From a virus: 25,048 nt of DNA. The notes below the pieces were generated by a model. The model worked only from the letters and a program-made list of their open reading frames with translations, made no database searches and was not told where the DNA came from. How positions within the stretch are numbered: position 1 is the first letter of the stretch; each line of letters begins with the position of its first letter. Below are positions 14,635-20,635 of this stretch, piece after piece. The position numbers were made by a program, and so were the translations under genes. The DNA lies in IMG/VR virus record IMGVR_UViG_3300031227_000393, positions 1-25,048 of that record; one strand, 5' to 3'.

Positions 14635-15834
14635 TTATAATTCCAGTCCTCTTACTGCTTGCATAGTATCGTAAATTATGGTCCGCTCTACAGGTTCTGG
14701 TTCTTTGTCAATAAACCCAACGACACCATATCTTCGGGCATCCATTCCGTGTGAGAACATATGTGTTGTCTTATCGGTGTACTTGCCATTCTTATCCTGT
14801 ATGTACCTGAAGTTCCTCTGCTCCTTGATACAGTTTAATGAGTCCTTTGTCCAGAACTGTTTATACTGTCTGATTTTCTGATGACCATACTCAACCGAGC
14901 CCATTCCCTTCGGGCAAGGCTTGATATTAAAACCGAACTTGTGTATTTCCTCAATTGACTTAGGTTCCGCAGAGTCAGCAAATATCTCATCATAGTTTCT
15001 TTTAACACCCAGCTCATCCATCCGGTAAGCGATGGCATCATTAGTCAGCCCCGCCTCATATATCAACTCTTGACAGCAAAGCCCCTCATTACCGATTTTA
15101 CAGCGTATCAAGGCAGTCGGGTCGTTACTGTATCCGAAGTCTAATCCGTAAAATACTTCACCACTGGGCAAAGCATCAACCTGGCCGAAGTGAGGATAGA
15201 CCAGACCTTCGACCTTCCCTATCTTCCCCAGGCCGTATATATTCCACCAGTTCGGGTCGGTGTCCCGGTTGGACTCTATATTGTTAATTACTTCTTGAGG
15301 AAGCACATCCAAGGCATCCATATAGGTTGAATGTATGTAGGCGTTTTCTGGTTGTTGGAGAAGGTTCTCATGTGCCCAGAACTCACTCACAGGGTTCCAG
15401 TCAAGAAAGGTAAAGAGTTTGGTTCGTATGTCCAGTTCTTTATAGGCATTATAGGGTAGGTTGTTTGCTTCGTTCAGGAATAGTATATCCCGCCGACCAC
15501 CTCTCATCTTTGAAGGTTCATCAGCCGGGAAGAACTCTATCGTTCCTTTCCCGAAGGTGTAAATGTGCTCGGTGCGGTTATATCGCTCCCCGTCAAACTC
15601 ATCCCCCATTATGTTCATAAAGTCCCTGATACATCCTCTCTTAAGGTGCGGTAAGGACTCGCTTACTATGGATATGAGGAAGTTTGACTTGGCGTGCTGT
15701 GCTATCAGGATTAAAAGTTGAAGGATAGAATAGGTCTTGCTAGAGGAGGTCCCGCCTTCATTGAGAGCACGGCGTTTGCCCCTCTGATATGCGGTTAAAT
15801 TGTCATCGAAGATTCGGGTTGTCTTTATCTTCAA
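14635..15834 (-). CDS. terL: Terminase large subunit
   Basis: 399 residues. Packaging ATPase with Walker A GGTSSSKT at residues 27-34 (preceded by NE), Walker B LFLNEA at 118-123, and nuclease domain acidic residues D232 (GLDFGYSNDPTAL), D287 (FADSAEP) and D365 (SHGMDARRYG), the RNase H-like triad of PBSX/SPP1-type terminases. It cuts concatemeric DNA and powers packaging through the portal. The ATG lies 32 nt inside the terminase small subunit gene, typical of coupled translation. Length is near the short end for the family but all motifs are present. Confidence 0.96.
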   Translation of the reverse strand: MKIKTTRIFDDNLTAYQRGKRRALNEGGTSSSKTYSILQLLILIAQHAKSNFLISIVSESLPHLKRGCIRDFMNIMGDEFDGERYNRTEHIYTFGKGTIEFFPADEPSKMRGGRRDILFLNEANNLPYNAYKELDIRTKLFTFLDWNPVSEFWAHENLLQQPENAYIHSTYMDALDVLPQEVINNIESNRDTDPNWWNIYGLGKIGKVEGLVYPHFGQVDALPSGEVFYGLDFGYSNDPTALIRCKIGNEGLCCQELIYEAGLTNDAIAYRMDELGVKRNYDEIFADSAEPKSIEEIHKFGFNIKPCPKGMGSVEYGHQKIRQYKQFWTKDSLNCIKEQRNFRYIQDKNGKYTDKTTHMFSHGMDARRYGVVGFIDKEPEPVERTIIYDTMQAVRGLEL

Positions 15835-16393
15835 TAGACTCCTTGTGTGGTTCCACTCCGTCTGCTATTTCAGTCAGTAGCTTTCTGGCGTTCTCGGAGG
15901 TAACTATAATTTCTGCCTTCCTGTTGTCTATGTTGACTGTAGTGCCCTCTTCGTAAATCCTCTCCATCTTGTTTAGTTCAGCAATAGCCTGCATAGGATT
16001 GTGTAGTCTAACCTTAGTTATCACCGCAGCGCCAGCGCCGTCTTTGTCAAACTCTGTGCGAGCAGTTATCTCTGATAGAGCTGCTGTGTTAGGTGAGTCA
16101 GGGCCAACATCCACTAAGTCTCTATCGGGCCCACAAGTAACATAATCAGTCAGCCTTGCCCTGGCAATCTCGGATAGCCGTTCCTTGCGCTCCACTACAT
16201 CCATTATCTTGGCAGTTTTAGTCTCTTCATTCAGCTCGGCCAACCGCTGCTTTATGTTAGTATTATTTAGTAACTTAGTAGTATTGGTTGCCGCATAACG
16301 GGGGCGATAACTTGCCGCTATTGCCGCCTCCGAAGCATTCCCATATTCAAAATAATATAAGCAGAATTTCTCTTGTTTTTGTGTCAGCTTCAT
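15803..16393 (-). CDS. terS: Terminase small subunit
   Basis: 196 residues, overlapping terL by 32 nt. Opening MKLTQKQEKFCLYYFEYGNASEAAIAA (shown split as MKLTQKQEKFCLYYF and EYGNASEAAIAASYRP) followed by ATNTTKLLNNTNIKQRL is the terminase_2 helix-turn-helix pattern that recognises the packaging site. The rest is a helical oligomerisation region (LHNPMQAIAELNKMERIYEEG) and an acidic C-tail. No Shine-Dalgarno is visible before ATG at 16393 (CGTATTTATT precedes it), so initiation may depend on the structured leader upstream. Confidence 0.93.
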   Translation of the reverse strand: MKLTQKQEKFCLYYFEYGNASEAAIAASYRPRYAATNTTKLLNNTNIKQRLAELNEETKTAKIMDVVERKERLSEIARARLTDYVTCGPDRDLVDVGPDSPNTAALSEITARTEFDKDGAGAAVITKVRLHNPMQAIAELNKMERIYEEGTTVNIDNRKAEIIVTSENARKLLTEIADGVEPHKESIEDKDNPNLR

Positions 16394-16419
16394 AATAAAT
16401 ACGATTGTTTAATAAATAG

Positions 16420-16517
16420 CGTGGTGGCTCAGGTCGCTGTTGCTCAGACTTTCAGCCTTCGGGTTTACCAGGTCGCCTGGGCACTAGGGCTATCGCAACC
16501 CCTCAATGACCACCACG
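16420..16517 (-). ncRNA. Possible structured RNA leader upstream of terS
   Basis: Perfect 8-bp terminal inverted repeat: 16420-16427 (CGTGGTGG) with 16510-16517. Inside are GTTGC/GCAAC (16439-16443 with 16495-16499), AGG/CCT, a five-base-pair CCAGG-CGA-CCTGG hairpin at 16468-16480, and a five-pair hairpin at 16446-16458 whose one G-T wobble exists only in minus-strand RNA. It lies between the promoter/terminator and terS, where terS lacks a ribosome binding site. Its role could be leader RNA, packaging-site DNA or both. Not matched to a known RNA family. Confidence 0.5.
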
Positions 16518-16548
16518 ACTATTATCCCTCCATATATGGTTTCATAAT

Positions 16549-16577
16549 AAAAAAAGCCCGGCATCTTTCAACCGGGC
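16549..16577 (-). terminator. Intrinsic terminator
   Basis: Minus strand: 6-bp GCCCGG/CCGGGC stem (16572-16577 with 16556-16561), 10-nt loop, then seven T (16555-16549). It lies 20 nt downstream of the promoter at 16604-16632. It stops early transcripts and, if unregulated, also those from that promoter. Confidence 0.85.
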
Positions 16578-16603
16578 CTATTCACAATTTTTACCTGATT
16601 ATA

Positions 16604-16632
16604 ATCCTAACGTAATTAAGTAATCTTGTCAA
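16604..16632 (-). promoter_or_regulatory. Strong promoter before the late genes
   Basis: Minus-strand TTGACA at 16627-16632, 17-bp spacer, TAGGAT at 16604-16609; a TATAAT lies immediately downstream. Predicted start near 16597. Followed by the terminator at 16549-16577 and then terS. Best candidate for the late-operon promoter. Confidence 0.75.
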
Positions 16633-16704
16633 GTCCGTATCTACTTCATGGCTTATCACCCCCTTTCTTAGCTTCAAAACAATCCTTCAAGCTAGACGGT
16701 GGAC

Positions 16705-17397
16705 TTAGCTATGAATATAAAGCAATTCATAGTAACCTCGCACTTTTATATTCGAGTTCAGCCTGCGATAGATTAAATCACCCATAGATAGCGTGTGCTC
16801 TTTATTGGCATTGATAAAAAACATTGCTAACATCTCTGACGATTTACAGATACCTAAAAACTCGGTGTGGTTGCCAAGCTCTATGTAATCATTTGGCGCT
16901 GGCGTGGCTGTGCAGCACAACCGGAAAGGAATACTCTCGCATAACTCGGTCAACTTCTGCCGGGTCCGCCCGCCTATCGATTTTAGTATACTAGACTCAT
17001 CTAATACCACCGCACCAAATTGAGCGTAATTAAATTTATCTATCATCTCATAATTAGTAATCCACAACTTACCATTAGTTACTTCTTCTTGACTCCTAAC
17101 ATAATTCACCATAAGCCCTATTTTTTTAGCTTCTCTTACTGTCTGGCGAGCTACCGACAGCGGCGCAATTATCAAAGTATTTTCTCCCATTAACTTCGCC
17201 CATTCTAACTGGATAAAGGTTTTCCCTAACCCTGTATCTAGGAATATAGCAGCTCTGCCTTTCCTGCAAGCCCATTTGACGATGTCCTTCTGCCACTCAA
17301 AAAGCATAGAGTGAATGTCAGATAATTGAATCTCACGACCATAGTCTGCCAATCTCGGTCGTTTATTCTCTATAAACTTTTGGTAAAATGGTTTCAT
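16705..17397 (-). CDS. Helicase N-terminal lobe, apparently truncated
   Basis: 230 residues, SNF2/DEAD-type ATPase lobe with Walker A DTGLGKT (residues 54-60), Walker B DESS (133-136) and motif III-like TATPAPND (163-170), plus LGNHTEFLG and EMLAMFF typical of phage SNF2-like helicases of 450 or more residues. It stops after RRLNSNIKVRGYYELLYIHS, with no RecA C-lobe motifs in any downstream frame. Start overlaps the upstream HTH gene by ATGA. Either a truncated relic or a reduced enzyme; ATP binding looks intact but helicase activity would be doubtful. Confidence 0.85.
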   Translation of the reverse strand: MKPFYQKFIENKRPRLADYGREIQLSDIHSMLFEWQKDIVKWACRKGRAAIFLDTGLGKTFIQLEWAKLMGENTLIIAPLSVARQTVREAKKIGLMVNYVRSQEEVTNGKLWITNYEMIDKFNYAQFGAVVLDESSILKSIGGRTRQKLTELCESIPFRLCCTATPAPNDYIELGNHTEFLGICKSSEMLAMFFINANKEHTLSMGDLIYRRLNSNIKVRGYYELLYIHS

Positions 17398-17822
17398 TTA
17401 TTCTTTCGCCTTTCGTCCCTGAACTCCTGATAAGTCTCACCCTTCCGCTTCTTAGTTGTATGCCATCTCCGATTCGGCCCACTGGACACATAAATTAAAG
17501 CCTTCTTCCGCCTTTTCCTTATTGACCACACCGGCATCTTAAAGTATCTGGCCAGGGATTCGTCGGTCTTACCCCAAGACTCAATCGCCTCCAGTATAAG
17601 CCCGTCTATCCCACACTTCTCCAACCGTTCCTCAATTTCAGCCGCATATTCTATCGGGGTTTGATAGTAAGCTTTATTACCTACCTTCTTCCCTGGTATA
17701 TCAATGTAGTTTGAAGCATCAGCCGGCCACGAACCAGAGCTGAGACATCCAAGATTCTGGAGTAGCCATAAGACCGTTTGCTTAGTAAAGTGAACTTCCC
17801 CTGGAGAATAAAACTCCTTCAT
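17394..17822 (-). CDS. HTH protein, candidate regulator
   Basis: 142 residues. Start overlaps upstream stop (TAATG) and its stop overlaps the helicase start (ATGA). Pattern: FTKQTVLWLLQNLGCL, SGSWPADASNYIDIPGK, TPIEYAAEIEERLEKCGIDG, and then a helix-turn-helix ESLARYFKMPVWSIRKRRKKA at residues ~88-110, ending in a very basic tail (KKRKGETYQEFRDERRK). Similar phage proteins are usually hypothetical. The HTH and position directly before the late promoter make it a candidate late-gene regulator, by inference only. Confidence 0.85.
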   Translation of the reverse strand: MKEFYSPGEVHFTKQTVLWLLQNLGCLSSGSWPADASNYIDIPGKKVGNKAYYQTPIEYAAEIEERLEKCGIDGLILEAIESWGKTDESLARYFKMPVWSIRKRRKKALIYVSSGPNRRWHTTKKRKGETYQEFRDERRKNK

Positions 17823-18127
17823 TAAGTCACTCTCTTGGGATGATGGGGCGGCTTTGACATTTCTCGGAACAGGTCCTCGGCAGTAGCAAACTCTTTTTCT
17901 TTGCTTTGACTGGGCCAGTAGCTCTGGGGCGGTTCACCAGTAGCCCAATCAACCAAGTCAGGCGCCGGGGGTAGCTCAGTCATATTAGAAGCAAGTTTCC
18001 CCCTAGCTTTATCAGAAAAACACCAGAATATCGGCAGCGCCCTTCGCTTATTCAAGGTGCTTCCACTCTTTAAGTTGTTGAAATTCACTCTCTGTGAAAG
18101 TAATCCAGTATTCTGTATCATACTCAT
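17822..18127 (-). CDS. Hypothetical protein, start uncertain
   Basis: Up to 101 residues if the ATG at 18127 is used (GGGGA five bases upstream), which overlaps the preceding gene by 80 nt. An ATG at 17983 would give a 53-residue protein beginning MTELPPAPDLVDWATGEPP, with a weak ribosome site. The proline-rich middle and acidic helix (ATAEDLFREMSKPPHHPKR) resemble phage accessory proteins without known function. Its stop is coupled to the HTH gene by TAATG. Confidence 0.65.
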   Translation of the reverse strand: MSMIQNTGLLSQRVNFNNLKSGSTLNKRRALPIFWCFSDKARGKLASNMTELPPAPDLVDWATGEPPQSYWPSQSKEKEFATAEDLFREMSKPPHHPKRVT

Positions 18128-18350
18128 CTATATCCCCACGCCCTCGCATTCTGGGCTTCATCCACTCCACCACTTCCTTTATGCCTGCCTTGAATGAGAT
18201 TTCAAATATCTTCTCAGTTACCTTACATATATCTGGAAGGGGACGCTTTTTATCATCTACACACAGAGAGAACTCAGTCCCAAAGTCATTTACTATTATC
18301 CCTATCTGGAGTAATTCTTGTTTGTGTTTTTCTATATCTTTAGCTTCCAT
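18048..18350 (-). CDS. Hypothetical protein
   Basis: 100 residues; GGAGGTG six bases before the ATG. Charged: MEAKDIEKHKQELLQIGI, then CVDDKKRPLPDICKV, a helix KEVVEWMKPRM and a C-terminal ESEFQQLKEWKHL. The KEVVEWM helix resembles one seen in small phage proteins of early regions, with no known function. Overlaps the following gene in another frame, which is normal in this compressed region. Confidence 0.75.
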   Translation of the reverse strand: MEAKDIEKHKQELLQIGIIVNDFGTEFSLCVDDKKRPLPDICKVTEKIFEISFKAGIKEVVEWMKPRMRGRGDIDEYDTEYWITFTESEFQQLKEWKHLE

Positions 18351-18351
18351 T

Positions 18352-18753
18352 TCACACCTCCAACTGCCTTATCTTCTCTTTATAGTATAGTGTCAAAGCG
18401 TTCTTATCAGTGCAACCTGTCTGTCTAGCTCTAGCCTGGAGTAAATCAAACCTCACCGGCCCCAGGCGTTGCTTAAAGAACTCCTCGTGTTCATGTGGGT
18501 TATGCCCGAAGTATATATGGCACGCTCCGCAAAGTCCACAAGCGTCATCCTCATCCCATCGGGTTTGATGGTTGGAACGCCCAATGTAATGGCTACATTG
18601 GAGCGTCTTATAAGCAGGGAACGGGACGCCATTATCTTTGACTGTACTAAACTTTGGGGTCAAACACCTTTCACATCCACCGGCGCTTTGAATCGCCCGC
18701 CGCCGGACGAACTCACTGAATAGGGTATCTAGCTTGTCAAGTTTAACTTTCAC
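18352..18753 (-). CDS. NinG/HNH-like recombination or endonuclease protein
   Basis: 133 residues, GTG start at 18753 overlapping the upstream TGA. It has CERCLTPK, LQCSHYIGRSNHQTRWD, and CGLCGACHIYFGHNPHEHEEFF, giving two CxxC-type pairs plus a histidine-rich centre: the lambda NinG (Rap) pattern, a structure-specific or HNH-type nuclease involved in recombination. The fit is good by motif order (CxxC, CSHYI-R, CxxCH). NinG acts on Holliday-type DNA junctions in lambda. Confidence 0.85.
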   Translation of the reverse strand: MKVKLDKLDTLFSEFVRRRAIQSAGGCERCLTPKFSTVKDNGVPFPAYKTLQCSHYIGRSNHQTRWDEDDACGLCGACHIYFGHNPHEHEEFFKQRLGPVRFDLLQARARQTGCTDKNALTLYYKEKIRQLEV

Positions 18754-19001
18754 TCTTTAACCTCTTTAACATAGCCTGATCGTATCATCATATCTATTAC
18801 CTGCATGGCATTATTATCCCCTCCAAGCAGTGTAAATGTTCTCTCAGGCATTGGGGCATCACGGTCTACTATGGCTATGTGTTCGTTAGAGAGGATTTGA
18901 CACTCAATATCATGTTGCCAATTATCAGGATTAACATTCTTGGGTATATATGGATGTAGGATACTATCCATTTCTGCTATTACCTTATCCCTTATGCTCA
19001 T
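18750..19001 (-). CDS. Hypothetical protein
   Basis: 83 residues; AGAGG ribosome site before ATG 19001. Its first codons overlap the zinc-ribbon gene's end and it couples (GTGA) to the NinG-like gene. Sequence has HDIECQILSNEHIAIVDRD and FTLLGGDNNAMQVIDMMIRSGY. I do not recognise the family; the hydrophobic IEC and TFTLLGG strands suggest a compact alpha/beta fold. Confidence 0.75.
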   Translation of the reverse strand: MSIRDKVIAEMDSILHPYIPKNVNPDNWQHDIECQILSNEHIAIVDRDAPMPERTFTLLGGDNNAMQVIDMMIRSGYVKEVKE

Positions 19002-19152
19002 CTTTAACCTCTTTTTTATTGACGTCTACCTCAAGGGGGGAAGATAGAGCTACATTCTCTCCATCATCAGGGCAAAGAGCGAAAACAGTTCCGTTCCCAT
19101 CTGTATAAATAAGCACCTCTTTACCACATATAGGACAAACTAAAAGTTTCAT
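18985..19152 (-). CDS. 55-residue zinc-ribbon-like protein
   Basis: ATG at 19152 with GGAGG 5 nt upstream (CTTGGAGGTAAA). It starts MKLLVCPICGKEVLIYTDGN, followed by GTVFALCPDDG and an acidic tail. CPIC followed by a single later cysteine is an incomplete zinc ribbon. Its end overlaps the next start by 17 nt. Too short for usual gene callers, but ribosome site and coding composition are strong. Confidence 0.7.
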   Translation of the reverse strand: MKLLVCPICGKEVLIYTDGNGTVFALCPDDGENVALSSPLEVDVNKKEVKDEHKG

Positions 19153-19185
19153 TTTACCTCCAAGAGTTCCTTATTCTCGTATATA

Positions 19186-19689
19186 TTAAAACAATCTTGT
19201 CTTATGTTTCCACTTTTGGCTATTGCAATTGCGACATAATGGCTGAATGTTTGTAATATAATCTGTGCCATTTTCTGATAGCGGAATAATGTGGTCTCTA
19301 GTAAGTTTTTTACGCTTATGGCAAATAGCACAACAATGTTTGTATTGCTTTTGTAGTTCTTCCCATTCCTCAAAAGTATGGCTTCCTTCTGCCCCCTTTT
19401 CTCTAGCATATCTCCGTGATTTAAGGAAAGCCATTCGTTCGGGATTTTTCCCTTTCCACCTTCTATGTGCTTCGGTATTACTAACTCCACCTCTCCAACT
19501 TGGCTGTTCCTCTGGTGGCATAATTTCACGCCGATAGACCGAATAGCATCCCATAGAACAGAAGTGCCTCTTCTTACGGATGTAGCTAGACCTTGTCTCC
19601 CAGAATATACAACCGCAATAATCGCAGACGGCTTCAATGGCTGTCTGATAACCCTTATGTTGTGGCTTCTCTTGATATTTAACTGGCAT
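19186..19689 (-). CDS. HNH homing-type endonuclease with zinc fingers
   Basis: 167 residues. N-terminal zinc finger C22-C25 and C44-C48, then a basic linker, then HNH domain: C120-C123 (CCAIC), DH at 132-133 (TRDHIIPLSENG), and C152-C155 (LCRNC). This is the classic phage homing HNH endonuclease layout. The ATG at 19689 has no ribosome site but starts about where a consensus TTGACA-17-TATAAT promoter should initiate, so the mRNA would be leaderless. Independent promoter plus HNH suggests a mobile gene inserted between phage genes. A 191-residue frame overlapping it is a shadow. Confidence 0.9.
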   Translation of the reverse strand: MPVKYQEKPQHKGYQTAIEAVCDYCGCIFWETRSSYIRKKRHFCSMGCYSVYRREIMPPEEQPSWRGGVSNTEAHRRWKGKNPERMAFLKSRRYAREKGAEGSHTFEEWEELQKQYKHCCAICHKRKKLTRDHIIPLSENGTDYITNIQPLCRNCNSQKWKHKTRLF

Positions 19690-19695
19690 ATCATT

Positions 19696-19724
19696 ATTAT
19701 ATCACTTCTCTGTTTTCGTGTCAA
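19696..19724 (-). promoter_or_regulatory. Consensus promoter of the HNH gene
   Basis: Minus strand: TTGACA at 19719-19724, exactly 17 bp, TATAAT at 19696-19701. Predicted start seven bases downstream is the A of the ATG at 19689. The -35 box lies in the 3' end of the YopX-like gene. Confidence 0.85.
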
Positions 19725-20112
19725 TCAAATAATTATGCTCAAATATATTGCCTATGACTTCTGGCTCTTCTACTGCATTAAGGCTAGTAATATTGGCATT
19801 TACTCCATCATCATAGCCTGTGTACCACCCAGTTCCCCACCAAATAACAGGTTTATCTCCTCTCTCTTCATAATGTAAACCTCTAACTATATCCCCCTCA
19901 TATATCTCCACCCCATTCTTGCCTTTCTTATCTGTGTATTCCCCAACTGTTTCCCTATCAAGAACACCCTTTTCAATCTCAAGCCAGAAAAGACTTAGGG
20001 GCAAAACAAATAGGTCTTCGTTAGGTTGCGTCCTAAGACTTGTTTCTAGGCTACTGCCATAATACCACTCACCTGTTGTTGCGAGCCTAGCCCTGAATTT
20101 AATCTCTCTCAT
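19702..20112 (-). CDS. YopX-like protein
   Basis: 136 residues with AAGGAGG before the ATG. Pattern of the YopX family: MREIKFRARLATTGEWYYG, then TVGEYTDKKGKNGVEIYEGDIV and the final PEVIGNIFEHNYLI. These proteins are common in phages and plasmids and have no settled function. Its 3' end carries the promoter of the HNH gene. Confidence 0.9.
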   Translation of the reverse strand: MREIKFRARLATTGEWYYGSSLETSLRTQPNEDLFVLPLSLFWLEIEKGVLDRETVGEYTDKKGKNGVEIYEGDIVRGLHYEERGDKPVIWWGTGWYTGYDDGVNANITSLNAVEEPEVIGNIFEHNYLIDTKTEK

Positions 20113-20354
20113 TTTACCTCCTTTTTACGCTTCTTCCCACCCTTAGCACACACCTCTCGGCTCCTGACTGTTGGTATCTTACTGTCACCATCACCCATTT
20201 GACCATAATCCTTGACAAGATGGCATTTACTACACCGCCCTATCTGGTGCCATACAGGTTTACCGTTCTTGCTGACATTTTTAAGGTTTATCTTAATCAG
20301 GTGTGGCGGGCATTTATCAGTCTCTAGGGCTGTTAAAGGGAATGTTTTTGGCAT
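20109..20354 (-). CDS. Hypothetical small zinc-ribbon-like protein
   Basis: 81 residues; AGGAGAAAC ten bases before the ATG. Middle region has GRCSKCHLVKDYG, a CxxCH pattern, and DKCPPHLIKIN. The C-terminus is very basic (KGGKKRKKEVK). Overlaps the preceding gene by 38 nt and the YopX start by four. A nucleic-acid-binding zinc protein is plausible from composition, but not shown. Confidence 0.7.
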   Translation of the reverse strand: MPKTFPLTALETDKCPPHLIKINLKNVSKNGKPVWHQIGRCSKCHLVKDYGQMGDGDSKIPTVRSREVCAKGGKKRKKEVK

Positions 20355-20508
20355 CTTCTGTTTCTCCTATCAATCTAAGAAGCTCTGGGTAATCCTCCTT
20401 TTTTATAAACACCGCTATAGAATTAGGAGGCATATCGTCTTTACCAAGAAAAACCAGAACTACACCATCTTTTGTTTCAGTGGTTATCGCTAAATCCTGT
20501 ATCTTCAT
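20317..20508 (-). CDS. Hypothetical small protein
   Basis: 63 residues; GAGGGTG ribosome site. MKIQDLAITTETKDGVVLVFLG and IAVFIKKEDYPELLRLIGE suggest a small beta-alpha-beta fold. No family recognised. First gene after the palindrome cluster, so its expression may be controlled there. Confidence 0.75.
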   Translation of the reverse strand: MKIQDLAITTETKDGVVLVFLGKDDMPPNSIAVFIKKEDYPELLRLIGETEDAKNIPFNSPRD

Positions 20509-20552
20509 TTCACCCTCGCTCTGTAATCCAATTCTAGCCCCCTTTTATATCT

Positions 20553-20635
20553 GAGCATAACAAGTGTAACACCTGTTATATAACTGTTATGAAAGTATAA
20601 CATAACACCTCAGGGTATTAGTATAATACCCTGTG
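20553..20635. repeat. Palindrome cluster, possible operator or origin
   Basis: Eight copies of TGTTA/TAACA fall in about 80 bp. They build several inverted repeats: TAACA-CC-TGTTA (20567-20578), GTTATATAAC (20576-20585), TGTTAT-6 nt-ATAACA (20585-20602), and a ten-base-pair CAGGGTATTA/TAATACCCTG hairpin with 3-nt loop (20611-20633) flanked by ATAACA and TGTTAT. A weak promoter-like TGTTAC-16-TATAAA reads toward the 20508 gene. No T-run follows the hairpin, so it is not an ordinary terminator. Confidence 0.7.

Noticed and set aside
14835-15041. 68-residue minus-strand frame
   Set aside because: Shadow of terL in another frame; terL motifs cover the same bases.
16420-16517. tRNA gene
   Set aside because: The fold lacks a T-arm with the TTCRANY loop and an anticodon stem-loop; end pairing is too long. 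Element B was also examined and lacks them.
16373-16615. 80-residue plus-strand frame
   Set aside because: Runs through the structured element and terminator, and no plus-strand gene is supported anywhere in the window.
19149-19724. 191-residue open frame overlapping the HNH gene
   Set aside because: The other frame carries a complete zinc finger and HNH motif; this one has none and begins upstream of the predicted transcription start.
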